A stretch of DNA of 64,000 nucleotides from Acidobacteriota bacterium (GTDB taxonomy: Bacteria > Acidobacteriota > Blastocatellia > RBC074). The position numbers and the translations under genes are program-made. Location of the stretch: assembly GCA_016196035.1 (NCBI GenBank), contig JACPYM010000034.1, positions 124,001-188,000 on the forward strand, in the 5' to 3' direction. Position 1 is the first letter of the stretch; every line of letters begins with the position of its first letter. The notes under the pieces were generated by a model. It was not told where the DNA came from. It saw nothing but the letters and a program-made list of their open reading frames with translations, and made no database searches. Of this stretch, positions 19,831-28,873 are shown piece by piece.

Positions 19831-19903
19831 GGGTTTCCTCCGCGAAACTGTGTGGCGGTGAGCATAGCGCAGCAGAAAGATTCGGGCCAAGCGTTTCAGT
19901 GAT

Positions 19904-19949
19904 AAAAAACAGCGGGGAAAGCGCGCTGATTACAGCGCGCTTTCCCCGC
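19904..19949 (-). terminator. Intrinsic terminator of the TP-repeat secreted protein gene
   Basis: A perfect 17-bp stem (19912-19928 with 19933-19949, loop ATTA), rich in GC, is followed on the minus strand by a run of six T (19909-19904). It lies 35 nt beyond the stop of the gene ending at 19984 and has the classical form of a Rho-independent terminator. Confidence 0.9.
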
Positions 19950-19983
19950 CAATGAAGGGCAATAGGTTCGTTCCTGCGACTCG

Positions 19984-21672
19984 TTAATTACACGAGGGAG
20001 GGAAAACCGGAATCGTAAAGACGGCGGCACTGGTGAGCGTCAGTTTGTGCAAATTGTGCCCGCCTTTGAACACATTGGTGTTGACGCCGCCAGAACTGTC
20101 GGCGTTGAGCACGACTCCGACGATGCCCGCGCCGTCGTTTTGCGAAACCTTGAACCAGGCGCTGCGGCCCTGCGGCACAAAGGTCTCGAACCGTGGCGTG
20201 ATGCGCGGGAAAGTGTTCGTGATCGAACTCCGGAACTGACAGGCATTGTGGTTGAAACTGAAACTTACGCCGCGCTCGGCATCGTCATAGAACGCCCCAA
20301 AAACCGGCCCTAGCGTAGGCAGACCAGTCGCCAGGCTGCCGCCCAAACGATCAATGACCAGCAAAGTGTCATTCCCATCCAGGCGGCTGGGAATGTTATC
20401 CATCGCCAGCGTGCGCGGGGCTAAATTGTAATTGACGCCATTAAACCGCAACTCCGCGATAAACGAATTGCCGTCGCAATCTGCCGGGTTGCGCGAAAGC
20501 GCCGCAAAGGATTCGGCGGGCAGATTGGCTTCATGCCCGGAGGAGAATTTGACGAAGGCGTCTCCTAGCAAGGCATTGAAAGCCACCGGGCAACCGATGT
20601 TATCAGTGGCTACTGCCACCAGATAGCCGGTCGTGCCGGGATCAAAATCGGCCGCATAGAAACTCGCCGTTTGGCTTTTTGAGAGGCAGATAAACGAGTC
20701 GGAGACGTTACAAGAAGAGCCGTCAATGAAGAACATATGCACGGTCACCGAGAGCCGATTGTCGGCATTGGTGAGCGCAATGCGCGTGTTCTGTGTGCCA
20801 GGCGAAGTCGGGCTGGAAGTGTAAATCGGATAAACCAAGACGGAACCGAGTTTCGTGGCACTGATTTCAGAGGTGACGGGAAATGGTATGCCGGCAGTTC
20901 CCATGGTTGGTGGATCAGGAGTCGGAATGACAGCCGGCAATGGTGTCGGCGTGGGTGTCTGAGTCGGCCCTCCTGTTTGAACCGGCGTGGGCGTCGGCGT
21001 TGGGGTGGCCACTGGTGTGGGCGTCGGTGTTGCGGTTGGCACTGGCGTGGGCGTCGGCGTCGCAACTGGTGTCGGTGTCGCCGTCGGTATGGGCGTGGGC
21101 GTCGGTGTTGACGCTTGCGAACCGATAATGATGCAGCTCGTAGACAGGAGCAGGCCCGTCGAAAATCTCGCTGTTGCCGAAACATAACCGCCAGGTTGCG
21201 TTAAGACGGGGAAGGTCAGTGTGAAACTCGCCGAGCCATTATTATTGGTAGAGATACTCGTGCGTCCGATGATTACTTGCTGATCATTGGCGGTATTAGG
21301 GTCGCAGGCCGGGCTGGTTACAAATTGCAGACTAACCGAAGCATTCGCCGGGCCATTCAGACTGCCGTTAAAGCGTGTGCCATTGGTCTCCGCTACCACC
21401 ATGTTTAACCGTAGCGAATTGAATTCCACGGGGGCGACAGCCACGTGATTCACATTGGAGTTGAACCGCCGTAGCACCTGTCGTCCATATTGAACTGGCG
21501 CGGCAGTCGCCAGTTGCTTGGCCCAGCCGGGCCAGTTCGTTTCAGCCGCAAAGATTCGCGGCAAGGCGGTGCTGGAAAGTGAAATGAGGGAAATGAAAAG
21601 AACGGCAATGAATGCTGTGCAGCTTGTGGGTAGCTTGATCAATGAGGTAGTGCGTTGGTGCGAGGATCGCAT
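19984..21672 (-). CDS. Secreted protein with a Thr-Pro repeat linker
   Basis: A 562-residue exported protein. A signal peptide (about 15-43, ending near IFAAE) is followed by a beta-rich domain (about 60-185), a long low-complexity linker of TPTP/VATPTP/VPTATP units (about 190-250; DNA at roughly 20935-21110), and a C-terminal domain (about 255-562) with no recognised family. Such Thr-Pro linkers usually space surface domains and may be O-glycosylated. The start at 21672 follows AAGGAGAGAAGGA. The gene stands alone, with a strong terminator downstream. No catalytic motif is visible, so the function is unknown. Confidence 0.8.
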   Translation of the reverse strand: MRSSHQRTTSLIKLPTSCTAFIAVLFISLISLSSTALPRIFAAETNWPGWAKQLATAAPVQYGRQVLRRFNSNVNHVAVAPVEFNSLRLNMVVAETNGTRFNGSLNGPANASVSLQFVTSPACDPNTANDQQVIIGRTSISTNNNGSASFTLTFPVLTQPGGYVSATARFSTGLLLSTSCIIIGSQASTPTPTPIPTATPTPVATPTPTPVPTATPTPTPVATPTPTPTPVQTGGPTQTPTPTPLPAVIPTPDPPTMGTAGIPFPVTSEISATKLGSVLVYPIYTSSPTSPGTQNTRIALTNADNRLSVTVHMFFIDGSSCNVSDSFICLSKSQTASFYAADFDPGTTGYLVAVATDNIGCPVAFNALLGDAFVKFSSGHEANLPAESFAALSRNPADCDGNSFIAELRFNGVNYNLAPRTLAMDNIPSRLDGNDTLLVIDRLGGSLATGLPTLGPVFGAFYDDAERGVSFSFNHNACQFRSSITNTFPRITPRFETFVPQGRSAWFKVSQNDGAGIVGVVLNADSSGGVNTNVFKGGHNLHKLTLTSAAVFTIPVFPPSCN

Positions 21673-22169
21673 TCCTTCTCTCCTTAATAAGTCGGTCTAC
21701 AACCAGACGATAAATAAAAGCTTGCGGCGCAGGAGGGCTAGACTGCCAGACACACTCCAGGTAACAAGCAGAATGAACGCTATAAAAGCCGACTTCACTT
21801 AGGGGTATTGGGGGACAATCCGGCGGCTCGTACTTGTCAATGTTCTTAACCAGCAAGCTTTTCAGCTATCAAGGCGATTCAATGAGGCATCCTGACAATC
21901 AGGCAGCTGAAAAGCTTTGCGAAGAGTAATCGGTGGGTCGTAAGACACCGATAAGGTATGTCGAGTTGCTTATACCGTCAATCAATTTAATTATCTTGAG
22001 GTTACAGGCAAAGATTAAAGCACCGCGCTAATAATTGCGGGGTATGCGCCGCAATTGCGTGCCTGGACTCGTCTGCTATAATCCGCGCCAGTCTTTGCGG
22101 GTCGTTTTCTGCTACACAATTTTTCCAAACGCAATATGGACTCTTCTGAATGTTGCTGTTGCCAGTGAC
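21673..22169. other. Intergenic region between divergent genes
   Basis: No gene is supported in these 497 nt. They hold a 15-16-nt inverted repeat (21853-21867 with 21905-21920, core AGCTTTTCAGCT) around a small inner CCTGA/TCAGG hairpin, and the promoter of the MFS gene at 22055-22089. The promoter of the divergent secreted-protein gene should lie just above 21672 but no clear hexamers were found. Confidence 0.6.
22055..22089 (+). promoter_or_regulatory. Sigma-70-type promoter of the MFS gene
   Basis: TTGCGT (22055-22060) and TATAAT (22077-22082) are 16 bp apart, with an extended -10 TG. The 16-mer TGCTATAATCCGCGCC is identical to that before the sigma factor operon. Start of transcription would be near 22089, so the MFS protein must start downstream of that point. 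Confidence 0.7.
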
Positions 22170-23576
22170 ATGCGGGAAGAGGAATCAATAACCAGCACAC
22201 GTACAGCGAAACCTATGACAAACACTGCTGCCCCTGATGGAAATTCGCCGCGTTTCACCACCATTCAATGGCTCATTTGCATCATCGCCGCCATTGGGTT
22301 TGCCTTTGACACGTATGAACTGCTGATGTTGCCATTGCTCATCCGACCTGCGTTGGAGCAACTGGGCGGCTTGCAATTCGGTTCGCCCGGCTACAGCCAT
22401 TGGCGTGATTTGATGTTTTATGTGCCGGCGATTTGTGGCGGCATCTTTGGATTGTTGGGCGGCTATCTCACCGATCTGCTGGGCCGGCGGCGGGTGTTGA
22501 CGTGGAGCATTTTACTATATGCCTTGTCGGCGTTTGCCGCCGGGTTTTCCACCTCTTTGCCGATGCTATTGGTTTTGCGCAGTACCAAATTTATCGGTGT
22601 TTGCGTCGAGTTCGTCGCCGCCGTCGCCTGGCTGGCCGAATTGTTTACTGAGCCGAAACGGCGCGAACAGATACTCGGCTGGACGCAGGCCTTCTCTTCG
22701 CTCGGCGGCTTTATGGTCAGCCTGATGGCGCTTTGGATTGCGAAAATCGCGCCTGCGCTGCCGGCGATTCACGGCGGGCATGACAATTGGCGCTACCTGC
22801 TGATTTCGGGAATCATTCCGGCGCTGCCGTTGATTATCATTCGGCCCTTCCTGCCCGAATCGCCGGTTTGGGCTGAAAAGAAAGCGGCGGGGACATTGCG
22901 GCGGCCTGCGTTGGGCGAAATCTTCAAACCGGCCTACAAGCTGACGACGCTGGTGGCGGCCTTGTTGTTCGCGTGCAGTCTGGGCGCGGCGTTCGGCGCG
23001 ATTCAACAACTGCCGCAACTGGTGCCCGCGCTGGTGCCGCCGACGCCGGGCCTGCCGCCGCCGCAACGGGCGCAGCTTGTGCAATCCACCGTCGCGGGCG
23101 TGCAGACGTTGCAGGAACTGGGCGGTTTGGCGGGACGCATACTGCTGGCTTTTCTGGCGGTGCGCATCGCCTCGCGGCAAAAACTGTTGCGCTTGTTTTT
23201 GCTGCCGGGGTTGGTCATTGTACCGCTGGTATTTTTCTTCCCGGCGGTGAGCAACCTGGCGCTCTTGAAATGGGGCATCTTCTTCGCAGGTTTGTGCACG
23301 GTGGCGCAGTTGAGTTTTTGGGGCAATTACCTGCCTCGCGTTTATCCGGTACATTTACGCGGCACGGGCGAGAGCTTCGCCGCCAATATCGGCGGTCGTA
23401 TGATCGGGACTTCGGCAGCATTGCTGACGACGCAATTGGCGCTACAAATGCCCGGTACCACACCGAATGTGAAATTGGCCTATGCGGCGGGCGGCGTGGC
23501 GTTGCTGGTTTATGCCGTGGCACTGCTGGCCAGTTTCTGGTTGCCGGAACCGCCGAAAGAAGAGTTGGCTGAGTAG
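22170..23576 (+). CDS. MFS transporter, sugar or aromatic-acid:proton symporter type
   Basis: A 12-helix major facilitator of about 468 residues. The loop 2-3 motif is present ('GGYLTDLLGRRRVLTW'), as are 'FLPESPVW' after helix 6 and 'PRVYPVHLRGTGESFAANIGGR' in part near helix 10-11, typical of the metabolite:H+ symporter group (shikimate/alpha-ketoglutarate/aromatic acids). The ATG at 22170 is chosen because the strong promoter places the transcript start near 22089; the ATG at 22215 is an equally possible start, since neither has a good Shine-Dalgarno. It is a single-gene unit. Substrate unknown. Confidence 0.85.
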   Translation: MREEESITSTRTAKPMTNTAAPDGNSPRFTTIQWLICIIAAIGFAFDTYELLMLPLLIRPALEQLGGLQFGSPGYSHWRDLMFYVPAICGGIFGLLGGYLTDLLGRRRVLTWSILLYALSAFAAGFSTSLPMLLVLRSTKFIGVCVEFVAAVAWLAELFTEPKRREQILGWTQAFSSLGGFMVSLMALWIAKIAPALPAIHGGHDNWRYLLISGIIPALPLIIIRPFLPESPVWAEKKAAGTLRRPALGEIFKPAYKLTTLVAALLFACSLGAAFGAIQQLPQLVPALVPPTPGLPPPQRAQLVQSTVAGVQTLQELGGLAGRILLAFLAVRIASRQKLLRLFLLPGLVIVPLVFFFPAVSNLALLKWGIFFAGLCTVAQLSFWGNYLPRVYPVHLRGTGESFAANIGGRMIGTSAALLTTQLALQMPGTTPNVKLAYAAGGVALLVYAVALLASFWLPEPPKEELAE

Positions 23577-23845
23577 CTCACTGCAAAGCCATCGCGCTTT
23601 GTTGTACGTTTAATGCGCCGCTTGCTTTCGCGTGGGCCAAACCCTAAATTATGCCGCGATGTTGCGGCTTAGCTGTATGCGCAAGATCGCTTGTTCGCAA
23701 ATGATGGGGCTAAACCCCTGGCCCTTTTCCTAATCACCAAAAATTCCGCTACCAGCGCGCTCAAGCTGTAGCCGTGTGCATATTTCATGGTGTGACAGCT
23801 TGGCAGCGTGACTGAGAACAACTTGAAGGAGTTTGAACCAGACCT

Positions 23846-24208
23846 ATGAAAAAGATGTTTGCTTTCTTGTTAATCGCGTTGGCGTTTGCCGTGGCTTTTA
23901 TGGCCGCCGGACGTGAGACAGGCATGAATACGGTAGCGGCGGCGGATGCCAAGGCCATCTACGACACCAAGTGCGTCAAGTGTCACAGCGCGGATGGCAA
24001 AGGCCTCAAGAGCTTAGCGCCGCCCGATTTCACCGACGCCAAATGGCAGGCTTCGCGGACGGACGCGCAATTGAAAGCCACGATTTTGAATGGCAAGGAA
24101 ACGATGCCGGCCTTCAAAGGCGCGCTTCCACCGGCTGATGTTGCGGCACTGGTCAAACTGGTGCGCGGCTTCGCGCCGAAAGCGACGGCGGCTCCGAAAA
24201 AGAAGTAA
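23846..24208 (+). CDS. Small secreted class I cytochrome c
   Basis: A 120-residue protein with a signal peptide (1-34, ending VAAADA), haem-binding motif CVKCH (about 43-47) and a distal methionine in 'NGKETMPAFKG' (about 85-95). This is the minimal cytochrome c / c-type domain, acting in the periplasm as an electron carrier. A Lys-rich tail (ATAAPKKK) ends the protein. It is monocistronic, facing the convergent lipoprotein gene across an inverted repeat. The electron partner is not encoded nearby. Confidence 0.9.
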   Translation: MKKMFAFLLIALAFAVAFMAAGRETGMNTVAAADAKAIYDTKCVKCHSADGKGLKSLAPPDFTDAKWQASRTDAQLKATILNGKETMPAFKGALPPADVAALVKLVRGFAPKATAAPKKK

Positions 24209-24218
24209 CGCATTATTC

Positions 24219-24300
24219 AGGCTTCAGACCTCAGACTTCAGACCTTTAAGCCCGACGCCCAACGTTCGTGAGCAGGTCTGAAGTCTGAAGCCTGAAGCCT
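24219..24300. repeat. 27-bp inverted repeat between convergent genes (bidirectional terminator candidate)
   Basis: Arms 24219-24245 and 24274-24300 pair at 25 of 27 positions and are built of GTCTGAAG/CTTCAGAC words. It begins 10 nt after the cytochrome c stop and ends on the stop codon of the convergent lipoprotein gene, so it could end both transcripts. No T-run is present. Confidence 0.8.
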
Positions 24301-24964
24301 ATTTGCTCAGCGATTTCAGCAGCGTTTGAAATTCCTTCTCAGCCGCGCCCATCGTTTTGACGGGGCCAGTCATTTTGAAAAAGACCTCGCTGCCGGGGCC
24401 ATTCGGGCCTTCGACAATCGCGCCGAGCAAACGATAGCCCGTTTTCGGCGCACTGGCCTGGCCCCCCGGATTCATGGCCGCCCCGCCGCCTTTGTACGTG
24501 CCCAGCAAATCAATCGTCGTGACCGCTAAGCCGTTGATCGTCTGCTTGCTCGTTTTGGCTTTCTCGCTCGGATTGCCGCCGCCGGGCAATTCAAACTGCC
24601 CGACCCAACGATCCAGATTGGCTTGCACGCCGCCGCCGATGTTGGCGAAGACCGCGCATTCCGCGCCTTCGGCATCGCCTGCTGCCGCCGGAATCAAAAA
24701 GGTGGCCGCGCGCATGGGCTTTTCAGGGCCGCTCGTCCAGCGCGCGGGCGCAGTCCATTTCACCGGCGCCTGCGTTTGTGGCGCGGACATTGGCGCGGTG
24801 GCCGGCGCTCCGCCGCCGTGGGCGGATGCCACCGTCGAATCCACCGCAGTTGTGGCCGCCGTCAGCGGTGGCGTTTGGCTCGGCGGCACTTCTTTGGGCG
24901 GTGTTGTGCACGCCCCCAAAAGCAAGGACGCCGACAAAAGGGAAGTTGAAAGTAATGCGTTCAT
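24299..24964 (-). CDS. Hypothetical lipoprotein
   Basis: A 221-residue protein with a lipoprotein signal ([15 protein letters not shown], Cys about 19), then a Pro/Ala/Thr-rich linker and a globular domain with '[17 protein letters not shown]' and '[17 protein letters not shown]'. The latter resembles small domains found in planctomycete and acidobacterial lipoproteins of unknown role. AGAAGGA precedes the ATG at 24964. It starts 22 nt after the MFS gene stop (24987) and is probably cotranscribed with it. No function is assigned. Confidence 0.75.
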   Translation of the reverse strand: MNALLSTSLLSASLLLGACTTPPKEVPPSQTPPLTAATTAVDSTVASAHGGGAPATAPMSAPQTQAPVKWTAPARWTSGPEKPMRAATFLIPAAAGDAEGAECAVFANIGGGVQANLDRWVGQFELPGGGNPSEKAKTSKQTINGLAVTTIDLLGTYKGGGAAMNPGGQASAPKTGYRLLGAIVEGPNGPGSEVFFKMTGPVKTMGAAEKEFQTLLKSLSK

Positions 24965-24986
24965 ATCAGAATTCCTTCTCGTAAAG

Positions 24987-26411
24987 TTAATCGGCATACG
25001 CGCCAGCGGATGGCGCGCTACGTGGTTTGAAAAAGAAAAGAAAGATCAACAGGATCACGGCAGCAAAGAGCGCCGGTTTACCCCAGAGCGGTTGCCATTC
25101 GATGGCGCGCAATTCGTCGCGCCGCAACGTCGTCTGCTCATCTTCAAGCTGTTTGATCTGCGTTTGCAGCGCCGCGTTTTCAGTCATCGTGGCCGTCGCC
25201 AGTTTGCCGCGCAACTGTTCCAACTCAGCGCTCTTACTGACGATTTGTTGCGCCTTGGCTTTTGACGCGGGCGTCGTATGCATAGCCTCGATGCGTCCGG
25301 CGATGTTCGCGCCGATGGCCATGCCCAGGCCCAGCGTGAAGAGCACCAGCATGCCCTGCGCCTGCGCGCGAATCTCTTTGGGGGCGATCTGATCGGTGTA
25401 AATCTGGCCCGTCACAAAGAAGAAGTCATAGCAGATGCCGTGCAGCACAATGCCCGCGATAATCATCCAGCGTACTTGCGCGGGCGCGCCAAACGCGAAG
25501 AGTCCATAACGCACGACCCACGCCAGCATGCCCACCGCCAGCATCCATTTCACGCCCAGCCGCGCAAAAAAGAGCGGCATCACGACCATGAAAAAGATTT
25601 CGGAGATTTGCCCGAAGGCCATCACCAGCCCGATCACGTCCCCAAACCCCAGCGCCGTCGCGACCGAACCAAACCCCGCGAGATTTTGAAATTGCATCAT
25701 CTCAACCACGCGGCTCGTGATCTGATAATAAAAGGCCAGCGGAATGCAGATCAGGAACGAACAAATCATGAACACCAGATAGCTCGGATTCTTCAGCAGC
25801 ACGAGCGCATCCAAACCGAGAATCTGCCGCGCTGAGACCGGCCCGCTTTGCGTCGGTGGCGTATGCGGCAGCACAAAGCTGAATAAGCCGAGCACCAGCG
25901 CCGCGCCTGCCGTCAGATAAAACATATTGATTTTGGTGCCCCAGCCCAGCCAGCTCAACGCAAAGCCCGCCACAATCCAGCCGATGGTGCCAAAGACGCG
26001 AATCAGCGGAAACTCTTTTTCCGAGTCCGCCATGTTTTTCATCGCAATCGTATTGGTCAGCGCCAAGGTGGGAAAGTAAGTCAGCATGTAGCCGAACAGC
26101 GCCAGATTGATCGTATTCGGATTCGCGTGCGTGGCCGTCATCAGCGTCGTGGACAGGAACATCAGCACCGCGCCCAGCAAGTGCATGACTCCCAGCACGC
26201 GCTGCGCCGCAAAAAAACGATCCGCGATCATGCCGACAAAAAACGGCGAAATCATGCCTGCAATCGGCCCCACGGCGAAAGTCCAGCCGAAGTCTTCGGC
26301 GGTAAATCCAATCTTGCCCAGATAATTGGGCGCGGTCACATACCACGCGCCCCAGACAAAGAACTGCACAAACATCATCACCGACAGTTGCAGACGAATC
26401 TTGGTGCTCAT
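24987..26411 (-). CDS. MFS transporter of the nucleoside:H+ symporter (NupG-like) family
   Basis: A 474-residue membrane protein beginning '[20 protein letters not shown]', the hallmark of the Nuc_H_symport (NupG/XapB-like) family, with 12 membrane helices. Between the last two helices (about residues 383-440) there is an extra hydrophilic, heptad-like segment ('[17 protein letters not shown]' onward), longer than in E. coli NupG. Nucleoside uptake is the family function, but acidobacterial and planctomycete homologs are poorly characterised. It heads a two-gene unit with the lipoprotein downstream. Confidence 0.85.
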   Translation of the reverse strand: MSTKIRLQLSVMMFVQFFVWGAWYVTAPNYLGKIGFTAEDFGWTFAVGPIAGMISPFFVGMIADRFFAAQRVLGVMHLLGAVLMFLSTTLMTATHANPNTINLALFGYMLTYFPTLALTNTIAMKNMADSEKEFPLIRVFGTIGWIVAGFALSWLGWGTKINMFYLTAGAALVLGLFSFVLPHTPPTQSGPVSARQILGLDALVLLKNPSYLVFMICSFLICIPLAFYYQITSRVVEMMQFQNLAGFGSVATALGFGDVIGLVMAFGQISEIFFMVVMPLFFARLGVKWMLAVGMLAWVVRYGLFAFGAPAQVRWMIIAGIVLHGICYDFFFVTGQIYTDQIAPKEIRAQAQGMLVLFTLGLGMAIGANIAGRIEAMHTTPASKAKAQQIVSKSAELEQLRGKLATATMTENAALQTQIKQLEDEQTTLRRDELRAIEWQPLWGKPALFAAVILLIFLFFFKPRSAPSAGAYAD

Positions 26412-26859
26412 AGTCCTCTTTGCTTGCCCTTTTTACGTGTGTTGTTAGATTGAAAAGTATTGCGGGAACTGCTGCAAACGGCTGGCATTCTAGCGGGCGC
26501 CGCCGCGAATGCCAACCTTGCTGACCTGCCTGGTCAGGGCTTTTGCAAAGTCGCCAACAAGAGCACTTGAGCGGCTTGACTGATTTCTGACTCCTGATAG
26601 CTCGAAAATCAGCCAGCATTTTCAAGCTATCAGGAGTCATGGGTCAGGAGTCAGGAATCAGCGGAGCGTCTTTGGCGGGTGTCTTGAGGACTTTGCCTAA
26701 GCCCTGGCTCTGTACAGGCTCGTGTGACGACAGAAAAGCGCGTGGCATTGAGCTTTGTGGCGCTTTTAGTAAACTACGGCCACACTTATCAATGACTGCC
26801 ACGCGCGGTCATTGCGTTTATTAACCCTGTTACGGCCTGGCAATCAGAAGGAGAACCGT
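26412..26859. other. Intergenic region between divergent genes
   Basis: No gene is supported in these 448 nt. A near-perfect inverted repeat is at 26588-26639 (described separately). The promoters of the divergent NupG-like gene and of the secreted PPC protein should be at the two ends, but no clear hexamers were found. Confidence 0.5.
26588..26639. repeat. 22-bp inverted repeat
   Basis: Arms 26588-26609 and 26618-26639 pair at 21 of 22 positions around an 8-nt loop. The word GACTCCTGA recurs just outside the right arm (26641-26652). It lies between divergently transcribed genes, so it is not a terminator of either, unlike most other hairpins here. Confidence 0.85.
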
Positions 26860-28647
26860 ATGCAAATTCCTCGGCGTTTCACGCGACGACAAGTGCTGTG
26901 TTACAGCACGTTGGCATTATGCGCCAGCTTGAGCGTTTGGCTCATCACGCCTGGTTGGCCGGTCGTTGCGCAATCCCTGCAAGCGCAACGCCGCGCGCCC
27001 GTCGTCAGTGGCGGTAAATCCAAAACGCGCAACCTGGTGAATGCGCCTCAGCAAACAACCGTGCCGCTCACCCCCGGCACGCCGCAAACCGGCACGATCA
27101 ACGGCGGCACCACGTCGTGTGTGCTCAGCCCAACGCAATACACCATCGCCACGACGGCAGACACCAAACGGCTGTTGTTGAGTTTAAGCGGGAATCAGGA
27201 TGTGGATTTGTATGTGCGCTACAACAGCCCGCTGGTGATTCAAGGCGGGCAACTCGTCTTCGATTACAACTCCGACTCGGCGGAAACGCAGGAGGAAATT
27301 GCCGTGACGCCGAACGTTTTGCCGCCCTTGCAAACGGGCACGTATTACGTCGGCGTCGTCAATTGCAGCATCAGTGCCGCCAGCTTCACGCTGACCGGGA
27401 CGGTTTCTAACGGCGGCGGGCAAATCACCGAAGAGTTAGCCACCGATGACAGTTCAGCGGACGATGCTTTCGTCGGCAGCGGGTTTTATTACCTCAATCG
27501 GCTGACGCCGCTGCAATACCCTGCGCAATTACAGAAAATTCGCCTACAGCTTGCGCCTTTGCAAGGCTTGCCCAATCCGACCGGCGCGTCCATTCGCTTG
27601 CTGGCGTTCAACCTGCCCACCGGCGCCGCGCTGCCCGCCACCTTACCCACATCCTTGTTGCTGGATCGTATGGTTATTCTGCCGGCCATCACGACGTTGC
27701 GCTTTTATGATTTCGACATCAACGAATTGCCCGTGATTCGCGAGGGCGATTGGTACATTGGTTATCAAGCGCCTAATCCCGCTGCGGGCGTGGGCATCAT
27801 CCTCGATCAGTCCAGTGTGCCGCAGAGCCGTTTCTTATTTAGCAATTCGAGCGGCGGGCCGTTTCAGTTGGACACCGAAGAGAACGCCATGATTCGCGCC
27901 GTGGTCGTGTCGGGCAGCGCGCCGAATGCCGTGGCCAGCGTTTCAGCCGCCAGCTTCAGCGCCGACGCCCTCGCCGCCAGTTCCATCGTGGCCGCCTTTG
28001 GCGCGAAACTGGCTACTGGCAGCGCCAGTTCGACGGCGCAACCCTTGCCCACCACGTTGGCAGGCACGACGGTCAAGGTGCGTGACAGCGCGGGCGTCGA
28101 ACGCCCGGCTGCGCTCTTTTTTGTCTCGCCCGGCCAAGTCAATTATCTGGTTCCGGCGGGCACGGCGAATGGTACCGCCACGGTCACCGTGACCAGCAGC
28201 GATGCCACGGTTTCGACCGGCACCCTCAACATTGTGAGCGTCGCGCCGGGCCTGCTGGCGGCCAACGCGAATGGTCAGGGCATTGCGGCGGGCGTGGTCT
28301 TGCGCGTCAAAGCCGATAATTCGCAAGTCATCGAACCGCTGGTCACGTTCGACGCAGCGCAGAATCGCTTTGTTGCCGTGCCGATTGATGTCAGCAATGC
28401 CGCCGAACAGGTCTTTGCTATCCTGTTTGGCACGGGCTTCCGCAATGTTGGGTCAATTGCAAATGTCACGGTGAAGCTGGGCGGCCAGGATGCCGCCGTG
28501 AATTTCGCCGGTGCACAGGGCGGGCTGGATGGGTTGGATCAACTCAACGTGCGCGTCGCCTCCAGCCTGGCTGGGCGTGGTGAACTGGAGGTTGCCTTTA
28601 CAGCAGGCGGCCGCAACGCCAACGTCGTCAAGATCAATGTGAAGTAA
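26860..28647 (+). CDS. Secreted PPC-domain protein with Solibacter-type C-terminal domain
   Basis: A 595-residue exported protein. A long signal peptide with twin arginines (RRFTRRQVLC..., 1-38, ending VVAQS) is followed by a bacterial pre-peptidase C-terminal (PPC) domain (about 70-150; 'DVDLYVRYNSP', 'GTYYVGVVNCS'), a middle beta domain, and a C-terminal domain (about 370-595) matching the uncharacterised Solibacter C-terminal family TIGR03437 ('FFVSPGQVNYLVPAGTANG', 'FGTGFRN'). The start at 26860 follows AGAAGGAGAA. No protease or glycosidase catalytic domain is attached, so it is more likely a surface or adhesive protein than an enzyme. Confidence 0.85.
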   Translation: MQIPRRFTRRQVLCYSTLALCASLSVWLITPGWPVVAQSLQAQRRAPVVSGGKSKTRNLVNAPQQTTVPLTPGTPQTGTINGGTTSCVLSPTQYTIATTADTKRLLLSLSGNQDVDLYVRYNSPLVIQGGQLVFDYNSDSAETQEEIAVTPNVLPPLQTGTYYVGVVNCSISAASFTLTGTVSNGGGQITEELATDDSSADDAFVGSGFYYLNRLTPLQYPAQLQKIRLQLAPLQGLPNPTGASIRLLAFNLPTGAALPATLPTSLLLDRMVILPAITTLRFYDFDINELPVIREGDWYIGYQAPNPAAGVGIILDQSSVPQSRFLFSNSSGGPFQLDTEENAMIRAVVVSGSAPNAVASVSAASFSADALAASSIVAAFGAKLATGSASSTAQPLPTTLAGTTVKVRDSAGVERPAALFFVSPGQVNYLVPAGTANGTATVTVTSSDATVSTGTLNIVSVAPGLLAANANGQGIAAGVVLRVKADNSQVIEPLVTFDAAQNRFVAVPIDVSNAAEQVFAILFGTGFRNVGSIANVTVKLGGQDAAVNFAGAQGGLDGLDQLNVRVASSLAGRGELEVAFTAGGRNANVVKINVK

Positions 28648-28658
28648 CACTGCGCCAC

Positions 28659-28692
28659 GATGGAGTGCGGCGCGTTCGCGCCGCACTCCATC
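28659..28692 (+). terminator. Perfect 15-bp hairpin after the PPC protein gene
   Basis: Arms 28659-28673 and 28678-28692 are exact complements with a GTTC loop, beginning 12 nt after the stop codon. The stem is GC-rich but no T-run follows, so termination may be factor-aided or the hairpin may protect the mRNA end. Confidence 0.7.
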
Positions 28693-28873
28693 GGCCAGCG
28701 CCGCTTCATCTCATAGAATGCCGCCGGTTTCTCTTGGCATACGCTTCCAATAACCTCAGCGAACTCGCGGCACATTGTTTGCCAAGCCGCATTAGCATTT
28801 ATGCAAATTGTGCGGCAGGTTGGTTACCCGTGTCATCTGCGGGTTGTGGTAAAAAGCTATGATTGGAAGTGAG

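Noticed and set aside
20935-21110. Mobile tandem repeat inside the secreted protein gene
   Set aside because: The DNA repetition is explained by the Thr-Pro linker it encodes; units keep the reading frame.
22035-22169. N-terminal extension of the MFS transporter
   Set aside because: It begins upstream of a strong TATAAT promoter and is not membrane-like; the protein must start later.
23577-23845. Small RNA or terminator between the MFS and cytochrome c genes
   Set aside because: A short GGGG/CCCC hairpin with a weak T-run is present, but stem and tail are too poor to call.
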